NCBI GenBank assembly: GCA_963532425.1
Contig: CAUSKK010000016.1
Location: 1-46,502 of the forward strand
Direction: 5' to 3'
DNA: 46,502 bases
From: CAUSKK01 sp963532425
GTDB taxonomy: Bacteria > Pseudomonadota > Gammaproteobacteria > Cardiobacteriales > Cardiobacteriaceae
Below the pieces are notes generated by a model. It worked only from the letters and a program-made list of their open reading frames with translations, made no database searches and had not been told where the DNA came from. Below are positions 33,728 to 41,205 of this stretch, piece after piece. The position numbers and the translations under genes are program-made. Within the stretch, counting starts at the first letter, position 1, and each line of letters opens with the position of its first letter.

Positions 33728-34423
33728 ATGAAAATTCTTAGCTACAACATCCAGGCCGCCATCAATAGCAGCGGCTATCTAAGTTATCTGTGGCAATGGC
33801 CACGCCAGATTCTACCCACCGCCGCCAAACGCACCAATCTGCGCCGCATCGCCAGCTTTCTGCGCGACTATGAGGTGGTTTGTCTCCAGGAAATCGAGCT
33901 GGGCGGCCTGCGCAACGGCTTCGCCAGCCAGCTGCTGCAGCTGCAGGAACTCAGCGACTTTCCCGAGGCCGTGTGGCAGCTGAATCGGCGCGTCGGCCGG
34001 CTGTCCGCCCACGGCAATGTGATTCTGGCGCGCCAGCCCCTGCAAAAGCGGGTCGATGTGCCGCTGCCGGGGAAAATTCGCGGCCGGGGCCTGCTGGCGG
34101 CCCAGCTCGGCGACCGGGTCATCGCCACCACCCATCTCAGCCTCGGCCGGGCCGACCAGCTTCGACAGCTGGCCTTTATCCGGGCGACCCTGCAGCCCTG
34201 GCCGGCGGTGCTACTCTGCGGCGATTTCAACTGTGGCCCCCAGCGGCTGGCCCCGCTGACCGACGGCGGCTGGCAGCTGCTCGGGACGGGCCAGGCCAGT
34301 TTTCCCAGCTGGAAACCGCGCCGCTGCCTCGACCATGCCCTGCTGCGCGGCGGCACAGCCACGGCCGAGGTGCTGACCTTCCGCGCCTCCGACCATCTGC
34401 CCCTGGCCATCGGCTGGGAGTAG
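33728..34423 (+). CDS. Endonuclease/exonuclease/phosphatase (EEP) family protein
   Basis: A 231-residue EEP-fold hydrolase. Motifs in order: LSYNIQ near the start (metal-binding Asn), LQEIE (catalytic Glu), THLSLGRADQLRQL, LLCGDFNC, LDHALL and RASDHLPLAIGW (catalytic His). Members act on nucleic acids, inositol phosphates or lipids; the short form without a signal is often found next to cardiolipin synthases, which suggests a phospholipid-related role, but this is inference. No ribosome site is visible before the ATG. The stop is directly followed by the large repeat island. Confidence 0.9.
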   Translation: MKILSYNIQAAINSSGYLSYLWQWPRQILPTAAKRTNLRRIASFLRDYEVVCLQEIELGGLRNGFASQLLQLQELSDFPEAVWQLNRRVGRLSAHGNVILARQPLQKRVDVPLPGKIRGRGLLAAQLGDRVIATTHLSLGRADQLRQLAFIRATLQPWPAVLLCGDFNCGPQRLAPLTDGGWQLLGTGQASFPSWKPRRCLDHALLRGGTATAEVLTFRASDHLPLAIGWE

Positions 34424-36771
34424 CGGCGCTTCCTCCTGACTAGCTGGCGCCGAGAGAGAAGCGCTTCCCCCGGAACTTCCCCCGGCCCGGGCGACCGCCG
34501 TCTTTTCCCGCCTCTGGGAGAGGAAGCGCTTTGTTCCAATCGCCCCGCCACCGACGGTGCCCTTATTTCTAGCCTTCGTGGGGGGAAGCGCTTCGATTTT
34601 CTGGCGGCCGGGAATGAAGCGCTTCAATGGTCCGCCGGCCCGCCGGTACTTCTCTAATCAGACTGACCTTTTCCCCGCAGCGAAGCGCTTCGGACTAGAA
34701 CGAGGGTGGCGCTTCTTCCTCCGCCGGCCGCCCGGTGCATCTTTAATCTGATTGACCATTTCCCACCGGCGAAGCGCTTCCCTTGGACCGCCAGTGGCCA
34801 TCTAAATGCCAAAATCGAAGCGCTTTGGGTTTTCCCCGGCCCGGGCCAACGAAGCGCTTCGGACTCGGCAAAAGGGGGAGCGCTTCGTTCCCAGAGGCCG
34901 GATAAAACAAGCGCTTCCCGCCGGGTTGGCCGACGCTCTGGGCTGGAGACAAGGGGAAGCGCTTCGTTTGAAGAAGCCGTCCATCGGATAAAAGCCTTTC
35001 CCCGGTTGCAGCGCTTCGGCCGCAGTCGGCGGAATTATCCCGTGGGGCTTTTGGCCGGAAGCGCTTCCCGCTACTGAAGTCTGGCGTCGGCGCCCCCTCT
35101 TCACTCCTACCGCCCGGGCCTATCCCCCATGACCTTTTACCAACGAAGCGCTTCCCTCCGGACGGGCCGGGGCCGGTGATGATTAAAAGCGGCGGCTGGA
35201 AGGAAGCGCTTCGGTGCGGCGCCGTTGTTTTAACGAAAACGGAAAAGCGCTTCGGCCGGCCGTTGGCCGCGCTGGGCCCGTTTTGACCGGGGACAAATCC
35301 CGAGGAGAGCCGCCACCCCGTGGCGGGCCGGTGAGCATTCCGATGCCGGGCTGGATAAATTTATTTACCGAGAACGAAGCGCTTCGGTTTAGTCCCCCGA
35401 GGCCGAATTTATTTTTCCCGGCTCTGAGGGCGAAGCGCTCCCCTCCGGACGGGCCGGGGCCGGCGCTGGCAATAGGCAAAACTTTTTCCGGCGCCAAATT
35501 CTGGAACCGAGGCGCTTCGGCGGAAGAACCGACCAATGGCGAACAGCGGGGGAAGCGCTTCTTCTCCAGCCGTTGTCTTTCTGCGGGCGAAGCGCTTCCC
35601 CGGAGCAGGTCGGTGTCAATTCAGCTGCCGGGCCGAGAAAAATTCCTCTGCTGAGACCGAAGCGCTCCCCCTTTGAGCCCCGGCCCGGAAAGAATCCGCC
35701 CGTCTGACCGGAGGAAGGGCCGCTGGTTTGGGCAGCCGGCCGAAGGGAAGCGCTTCGGCTCGGAAAAGGGTAGAAGTCGAAGCGCTTCGCCGGGGAAGGC
35801 TTTCTTGGATTGAAGCGCTTCGGTCTAACTAAAAAGGAGCGCTTCGTTTTATTGGGGTTTGCGGGGCGAAGCGCTTCGGCCTGGACTAAAACGCCGCTGG
35901 AACTGAATGGGCGGAAGCGCTTCCCGTTGCAAGCTCCGGTCGGCTGGAAAAAGGGGCCGTTGCACGTCGTGGGTTCGCGGTGCCGAAGCGCTTCGACCGG
36001 CGGCGACCGGGTCAGGGCTTGAGCACTCAGCCGAGCGCTTCGTTGGGAAAAGCCCTTTAGGGGGAAGCGCTTCCTCGGCCCCGGCTGGAAAAAGCCCAAA
36101 GCCAACGGTCGGAACGAAGCGCTTCAACCTTTGCACCTCCTGGTCTTGCCTAACGCTTCTCCGACCGAAGCGCTCCCCCTCGGGCCCGGCCGGGGCTACT
36201 TAAAAAGCGGCCGCTAGGGAAGCGCTTCGCTCCCAGTGGCGACCGCTGGGAATTTAGGTTTCAAGCCGAAGCGCTTCGGTTCATGGGGGTCGGTTGGAAT
36301 GAAGCGCTTCGGTTATTTCCCAGCGCGGAAAAGGAAGCGCGCCCCGGTTCGAGCCGGTGATAGTTTAAGCGGCACCGGCCGGATTTAAAGCGCTTCCTTC
36401 TGACCGGTGAAGGCTGCGCCGCCGAGTCCGGACGGTGGGAAGCGCTTCGCCCCGAACGGATTTCCTGAGGGTTCAGCCCACATAAACCGCGCGCCGGTCT
36501 GAGTGTCTGTCGAGGGCCGAGCGGAAGCTATCCCTGCTCCAACCGAAGCGCTTTGTTCCCACAGGCCAGATAAACCGAAGCGCTTCGTTCAAAGGAAACC
36601 TTTTGGCTCGCTGCTGGATTAATCGGGAAAGGAAGCGCTCTTCTTTTATCCCCGCCGGGCCGGGGTTCGACCACTTAGCCAAGCGCTTCGCCAGACGAGC
36701 GCTTCATTTACCCACCCCAGGCCCAATTTATTTTTCCTAGCCGCCGGGCTGAAGCACTTCCCTAGGAGTGT

Positions 36772-36799
36772 AAAAAAGCCGGGGGGTAAAGCCCGGCTC
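36772..36799 (-). terminator. Orphan intrinsic terminator inside the repeat island
   Basis: On the minus strand AGCCGGGCTTTACCCCCCGGCT is followed by a T-run. No gene on that strand ends near it, so it may be the relic of a lost gene or carried with the repeats. Confidence 0.65.
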
Positions 36800-37119
36800 A
36801 TAAAAAAGCGAAGTATGACGGCGCGGCCGCTGGTTCCTGCTCGGCCGGCCCCGCTAGCCGGTAGGCCGAAGCGCTTCCTCCTGCCGGTGCCCGTCTTCAA
36901 CACTGGAGATAAAAGCCGACAGAGTGAAGCGCTTCGCTAAAAGCCGATTTTCAGGCTAAAGCGCTTCCCCCTTTTCCAGTTTTTCCAGAGCGAAGCGCTC
37001 CCCTTTTGCCGGGCCGGTGATTATTTATGCCAGACCGAAGTGCTTCGTTGAGATTAGCCTTCGAGGGAGAAGCGCTTCCGGCTGAAGAGTCAGAACGAAG
37101 CACTTCCCCCACCCGCCAC

Positions 37120-37144
37120 AAAAAAACCGGGCGTAGAACCCGGC
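37120..37144 (-). terminator. Intrinsic terminator of the DUF1176 gene
   Basis: On the minus strand CCGGGTTCTACGCCCGG is followed by seven T or more, about 170 bp downstream of the DUF1176 stop. Confidence 0.8.
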
Positions 37145-37316
37145 GGGTGGAACTGAAGCGCTTCGTTTCCAGAGGTCAGCAGGTCGGAGAAAAGGAAGCG
37201 GCGGGGGCCGACGCGGGCGCTTGGTGTCTGCGATGCACCGCCCTACGGCTGGGCACTGCGCCGGCGGTTGGAGCCGGCGGCGCTGCCTTCGGGCCAGCCT
37301 TCGCCGGGCCGGCCCG

Positions 37317-38336
37317 CTAGTCGGCCGTCTTCACCTCGCTGACAAAGGTGGGCAGCTCCCAGGAACCGCCAGGCACCCCTTTGCACAGCCCACTATCGCT
37401 AACGCTGCTGCGCATGAAGCGCTCGCCGGTCCAGACATAGCTTGTTGTCACCCAGCAATCGCCCAGACCCCGGCCCTTGTGGGCGCCGCTGACGGTGCCG
37501 TCCTCGTAGTCATTCAGCGGGTCCTCGTCGCCGAGCAGCTGTTGCAGTTCCTGCAGGGCGCTATCGAAGAGGCCATAGCGGAAGGTCTCGTTGTAGGCGC
37601 CCCGGTTGCAGAGTTTCGACACCAGCCGGAAATGGTCGTCGAGGCGGTGGACGGTTAGAGGTTGATTTTCATCGTCATCAAATTCAAGGCATTCCTCCTC
37701 CGGGTCGAGCAGTCGGCTGAGGCGCTGGAAGTCGGCGCTGCCGGCCGGGATAAAGCTCGGTTCGCTCGGCGCCACCGGGGCCGCCCGAATCACCGGCACC
37801 GGCAGGGGGGAAACCGTAACCGGGCCGCTGCCACGCCGTTTTTTCATCAGGGCGCTGGGACTGTTGATGCGGCCCTGCTGGGCGTCCAGCCGTAGCAGCA
37901 CCGCCGCCGCCCCGGTGTTCGATAGCCGCCACTGGGTGCCGCCGCCGCTGAAACGAATGTCGGCATGCTTGGCCTGCAGGGCGTCAATCAGCGCCTCCAG
38001 CTGGGCCGGGGTCAATTCACCCTGGCCGTTCTCGTCCAGCGCGACCGGGCCGAGGCTGCGGCCGTTGAGCAGCAGTTTTACGCTGGCCGGCAGTGGCGGG
38101 CCATCTTCGCCATAGGGGGCGGCGGCCAGACTGATTTCACCCTGCAGCGGCGCCCCGGCCCCGGCCGCCCGGGTCAGCAGCAGCGCCACCGGATTTTCGC
38201 CCAGGCCGTCGGCCTGATAGCCGGCGGCGCGGCAGGTATTGGTGTTGTCGCAGGCACTCACCCAGTCGCCATGTTCGAAACGGTCCACGGCCCGGGCGGC
38301 GCCGGCGAGCAGCGTCAGCAGGAGGATTTTTTTCAT
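37317..38336 (-). CDS. DUF1176 family exported protein
   Basis: A 339-residue secreted protein. MKKILLLTLLAGAARA is a signal peptide with probable cleavage after Ala16. The DUF1176 family mark FEHGDWVSACDNTNTCRAAGY follows at once, with its conserved disulfide-type cysteines, and the C-terminal half has more Cys (LCNRG, GDCW, GLCKG). The family is periplasmic and of unknown role. There is an AGGAAA region upstream, but a spaced AAAACT before the ATG makes the ribosome site weak. It ends at the right border of the repeat island and has its own terminator there. Confidence 0.88.
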   Translation of the reverse strand: MKKILLLTLLAGAARAVDRFEHGDWVSACDNTNTCRAAGYQADGLGENPVALLLTRAAGAGAPLQGEISLAAAPYGEDGPPLPASVKLLLNGRSLGPVALDENGQGELTPAQLEALIDALQAKHADIRFSGGGTQWRLSNTGAAAVLLRLDAQQGRINSPSALMKKRRGSGPVTVSPLPVPVIRAAPVAPSEPSFIPAGSADFQRLSRLLDPEEECLEFDDDENQPLTVHRLDDHFRLVSKLCNRGAYNETFRYGLFDSALQELQQLLGDEDPLNDYEDGTVSGAHKGRGLGDCWVTTSYVWTGERFMRSSVSDSGLCKGVPGGSWELPTFVSEVKTAD

Positions 38337-38396
38337 AGTTTTTCTCGCGGTTTAGGAAAGGGGCTAAGGCGCCCATTGTAGGCGGCCGGCCGGGGA

Positions 38397-38609
38397 TTAG
38401 GGCCGGCCGTAGGCCTGCCGCCACTCGTCCCAGCGGCGCGGGTGGGTGAAGCCCAGCTGCCGGGCCCGGGTTACTTTCAGGCCCCGGTGAAACAGCGCCC
38501 CCCAGCGCTTCGGCGGGCGCCAACCGGGTTGCCAGGCGGCGGGGAATGGCTGGTGGGAGGGGCGGCAATACCGTTGGTGGCGGCGCCAGGCCCGGCTACG
38601 CTCGGTCAT
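38397..38609 (-). CDS. Small basic protein, tandem paralogue B
   Basis: A 70-residue Arg/Trp/Pro-rich protein: it begins MTERSRAWRRHQRY and contains HQPFPAAWQPGW and RARQLGFTHPRR. It is a clear paralogue of the gene just upstream, aligned over its whole length with about half of the residues identical. The starts of both resemble small conserved proteins beginning with SRAWRRH of unknown function. The first few codons overlap the 3' end of the upstream copy by 14 bp. No hydrophobic segment. Confidence 0.65.
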   Translation of the reverse strand: MTERSRAWRRHQRYCRPSHQPFPAAWQPGWRPPKRWGALFHRGLKVTRARQLGFTHPRRWDEWRQAYGRP

Positions 38610-38832
38610 GGGAGCCTTCGACCAGCCGGCGCCGGTCGTCCTGGCGGTGGGGATAGTCGAAGCCCAGCTGCCGGGCCCGTTTCAGTTTGACCCGGCGGCT
38701 GTAGAGCAAATCCCATTTTTTTACGGGCTTCCAGACGGGTTGCCAATCGGCGGGGATTGGCTGATGGGAGGGGCGGCGGTATTGCTGGTGGCGGCGCCAG
38801 GCACGGCTGCGGCGCGGGGAAGATGGATTCAT
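38596..38832 (-). CDS. Small basic protein, tandem paralogue A
   Basis: A 78-residue very basic protein: SRAWRRHQQYRRPSHQPIP, WQPVWKPVKKWD and RARQLGFDYPHR. The high Arg, Trp and Pro content and lack of hydrophobic stretches suggest nucleic-acid or ribosome binding, which is speculation. Parallel conservation of both copies in one frame argues that they are real genes and not chance frames. Transcribed toward the DUF1176 gene. Confidence 0.68.
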   Translation of the reverse strand: MNPSSPRRSRAWRRHQQYRRPSHQPIPADWQPVWKPVKKWDLLYSRRVKLKRARQLGFDYPHRQDDRRRLVEGSHDRA

Positions 38833-38957
38833 GGTTAGCCTTGGTTTGCGTTCAACGAAAATCGGGGGTCAGCAGCCGCGATTTTGTCCGAAGCAGAGCC
38901 GGGCAAAGTGGCGCCATTGTAGCGCTTCGCCCCGCGTAAAATAGGCCCTTTTTCACC

Positions 38958-39872
38958 ATGTTTCCAATTCCTTCCGGCCTGCTGTTTAGCCTGCTGACGG
39001 TGCTGCTGTGGGGGTCCCTACCCCTGGCGCTACAGCAGGCTTTCAAAGTGCTGAGCCCGGCCACGGTGGTGGCCGTTCGTTTTCTCAGCGCCACCCTCAT
39101 TCTCGGCCTCTGGCTCGGCGCCCGCCGCCGCCTGCCCCCGGTCCAGCTGCTGCTCCAGCCCGGCACCCGCCGGCCGCTGCTGTTCGGCATGCTCGGCCTG
39201 GTTGGCAATTTCTGGCTCTACAGCGCTTCGCTGCTCTATCTGCCCGCCGCCGCCGCCCAGGTGCTGGCCCAGCTGTCGCCGTTCATGCTGATGGCCGCCG
39301 GCGTGCTGGTGCTCGGCGAACGGCTGGCTCCGGCCCAGAAAATCGGCGCGCTGGTGGTTTTCCTCGGCATTCTGCTGTTTTTCAATCGCCAGCTGCCCGA
39401 ACTCGGCCGGGGTGGCCCGGCGGCTCTGGGCATCGGTCTGGGACTGGCTGGAGCCCTGGTCTGGGCCGGCTACGGTCTGAGTCAAAAAATCCTGCTGCGC
39501 CACTGCGAGGCCCAGCCGATTCTGCTGCTGTTCTACGCCGGCTGCAGTCTGCTCGCCCTGCCCGGCGCCGACTGGGCTAGTCTGGCCCGGCTCGACGGCC
39601 CGGCGGCCCTGGCCCTGCTCTACTGCTGTCTGAATACGCCCATTGCCTACGGTTCCTTCGGCGAGGCCCTGCGCCGCTGGGAGGTGGCCAAGGTGTCCAC
39701 GGTGATTACACTAGTACCGCTGGCCACCATCGGCTTTGCCCAGCTCGGCCATCGGCTCGCCCCGGAGCGCTTCGCCGCGCCGGATTTGAACGGCCTGGCC
39801 CTGGCCGGGGCCCTGCTGGTGGTGGTCGGCGCCAGCGTGTCGGTGCTTGCTCGGCGCCAGCGGCTACAATAG
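38958..39872 (+). CDS. EamA family (DMT) transporter
   Basis: A 304-residue inner-membrane transporter of the drug/metabolite superfamily with about ten membrane helices in two EamA repeats. Typical residues: an N-terminal LLTVLLWGSLPLALQ, FLSATLILGLWLG, GERLAPAQKIGALVVFLGI ending the first half and the second-repeat GALLVVVGASVSVL at the end. Exporters of this family move amino acids or other metabolites; the substrate is unknown. No clear ribosome site; ATG 38958 gives the natural start of the first helix. The caspase-like gene follows after 45 bp. Confidence 0.9.
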   Translation: MFPIPSGLLFSLLTVLLWGSLPLALQQAFKVLSPATVVAVRFLSATLILGLWLGARRRLPPVQLLLQPGTRRPLLFGMLGLVGNFWLYSASLLYLPAAAAQVLAQLSPFMLMAAGVLVLGERLAPAQKIGALVVFLGILLFFNRQLPELGRGGPAALGIGLGLAGALVWAGYGLSQKILLRHCEAQPILLLFYAGCSLLALPGADWASLARLDGPAALALLYCCLNTPIAYGSFGEALRRWEVAKVSTVITLVPLATIGFAQLGHRLAPERFAAPDLNGLALAGALLVVVGASVSVLARRQRLQ

Positions 39873-39917
39873 GCCCCGTATTTGCATTGCTTCGCCCAAA
39901 ATTCCACGGAAAACACC

Positions 39918-41078
39918 ATGAAAAAAACCCTCCTCCTGCTGCTGGCCCTGGCCAGCGTTCTGCGGGCCGAAGACCGGCTCGCCCTGCTCATTGGCAACGG
40001 CGCCTACCGCCAGACGCCCCTGCGTAATCCGGTTTACGACGTGCGCGCCCTCGACCAGGTCCTGACCCAGCTCGGTTTCAAGGTCATTCGTCTGGAGAAT
40101 GCCACCGGCGCCCAGATGCAGGAGGGGCTGGAGCGCTTCGCCAACGGCCTCAATAAAAACAGCGTCGGCCTGTTTTTCTACTCCGGCCACGGCCTGCAGC
40201 AGGACGGGGTTAATTATCTGATGCCGGTGGACGGCCAGCTGGAACAGCCCGACGACCTGAAGCGCTTCCTCAGTGCCAGCCAGGTGCAAACCACCATGGC
40301 CCGGCGCAGCAAGGGCCAGAAATTCATCTTCCTCGACGCCTGCCGCACCGACGCCCAGAGCCTATTCCCCGGCCACCGCAGCCAGGGGTTGGCGCCGCCG
40401 CCGGTCAGTGGCAATACGCTGATTTCCTATGCCACGGCGCCGAACAGTCCGGCCTATGACGGCCTCATCAACAGTCCCTATGCCGAAAGTCTGGTGCGCC
40501 ATCTGCCCGAGGGCCGGCCGGTGGCCGAGCTGCTGGCGGCGGTGAATCAGGACGTACGCCGCGACACTGATGATGGCCAAATCCCCTGGCTGCAGAACAA
40601 TCTCAGCGCCCCCTACAGCTTCGGCACCCCGACCACGCCGGAGCGCCACCGCATCGTCGCCAAACAGCAACACAATAGCCTGGAGGAGCTGAAGCGCTTC
40701 GCCGCCGGCGGCGATGACACCTCCCAATTCATGCTGGGCTTCCTCTACGAGAGCGGCGACCGCATTCCCCGCGACTACCGCCAGGCCCTGCTCTGGTACG
40801 AGAAGGCCGCCAAACAGGGGCTGGCCGAGGCCCAGTTCGCCCTGGGCCGTCTCTACTATCGCGGCAACGGCGCCCGCCAGAGCAACAGCCAGGCCCTCTA
40901 CTGGTGGCAGCAGGCCGCCGCGCAGAAGCACGCCGACGCCCAGAATAATCTCGGCTATTTCTACGAGCAGGGTTTGAGTGGCCGCAAGGATTTGGCGGCG
41001 GCGAAGCGCTACTACCGCCAGGCCTGCAGCGACGGTTCCCCCGAGGGCTGCCAGAACGGCGCCCGGCTGGAACGCTAG
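39918..41078 (+). CDS. Exported caspase-family (C14) protein with Sel1 repeats
   Basis: A 386-residue protein. MKKTLLLLLALASVLRA is a signal peptide. Residues 20-240 form a caspase/metacaspase-like p20 domain: RLALLIGNGAYRQTPLRNPVYD, catalytic His91 in FFYSGHG, and catalytic Cys142 in FLDACR. The C-terminal half has about three Sel1 repeats (LGFLYESGDRIPRDYRQALL, LGRLYYRGNGARQSNSQA, LGYFYEQG). Both catalytic residues are present, so protease activity is plausible, in the periplasm. I chose ATG 39918, which puts the signal peptide first. A strong terminator follows. The target is unknown. Confidence 0.9.
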   Translation: MKKTLLLLLALASVLRAEDRLALLIGNGAYRQTPLRNPVYDVRALDQVLTQLGFKVIRLENATGAQMQEGLERFANGLNKNSVGLFFYSGHGLQQDGVNYLMPVDGQLEQPDDLKRFLSASQVQTTMARRSKGQKFIFLDACRTDAQSLFPGHRSQGLAPPPVSGNTLISYATAPNSPAYDGLINSPYAESLVRHLPEGRPVAELLAAVNQDVRRDTDDGQIPWLQNNLSAPYSFGTPTTPERHRIVAKQQHNSLEELKRFAAGGDDTSQFMLGFLYESGDRIPRDYRQALLWYEKAAKQGLAEAQFALGRLYYRGNGARQSNSQALYWWQQAAAQKHADAQNNLGYFYEQGLSGRKDLAAAKRYYRQACSDGSPEGCQNGARLER

Positions 41079-41087
41079 AAAATAAAA

Positions 41088-41112
41088 AAGCCCCGGTTGG
41101 GGCTTTTTTTTC
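41088..41112 (+). terminator. Intrinsic terminator after the caspase-like gene
   Basis: AAGCCCC-GGTT-GGGGCTT followed by a T-run, 10 bp after the stop codon. Confidence 0.9.
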
Positions 41113-41168
41113 GGCCCGGCTGGGGCCGCTGGGAAAAGTTTTATTCTGGCGTGGGCCTTCTTTATTTC

Positions 41169-41174
41169 TATAAT
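41169..41174 (+). promoter_or_regulatory. Probable -10 box of the third lipoprotein gene
   Basis: A perfect TATAAT 31 bp before the lipoprotein ATG, in a short AT-rich stretch after the terminator. No good -35 hexamer is visible at 16-18 bp spacing. Confidence 0.5.
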
Positions 41175-41205
41175 CGGCTCTGGTCTATTAACAGAGGAAA
41201 AAACC

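Larger units (their letters stand above)
34424..37316. repeat. 2.9-kb gene-free island packed with GAAGCGCTTC palindromes
   Basis: By eye I count about 30 exact and 20 or more near copies of GAAGCGCTTC, one per about 55 bp, in no fixed orientation (the motif is its own complement) and with irregular spacing. Frequent extensions are CCGAAGCGCTTCGG and GGGGAAGCGCTTCCCC. Longer duplications occur between copies: a 23-bp stretch around CCGGACGGGCCGGGG is shared by 35154-35176 and 35441-35463, and an AATTTATTTTTCC segment is shared by about 35405 and 36725. Open frames through the island encode only Lys-Arg-Phe, Glu-Ala-Leu and Ser-Ala-Ser motifs from the palindrome and look spurious. Two terminators lie near its right end. 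Confidence 0.9.

Noticed and set aside
35389..36105. Long open frames in the repeat island (for example a 238-codon frame on the minus strand)
   Set aside because: They are made of Lys-Arg-Phe, Glu-Ala-Leu and Ser-Ala-Ser units from the stop-free palindrome in all frames, lack ribosome sites and match no family.
34424..37316. CRISPR array
   Set aside because: The repeated unit is a 10-bp perfect palindrome with variable edges and irregular spacing, and no cas gene is present.
34424..37316. Neisseria-type or Pasteurellaceae-type uptake sequences
   Set aside because: I found no recurrent GCCGTCTGAA or AAGTGCGGT; the only frequent word is GAAGCGCTTC.
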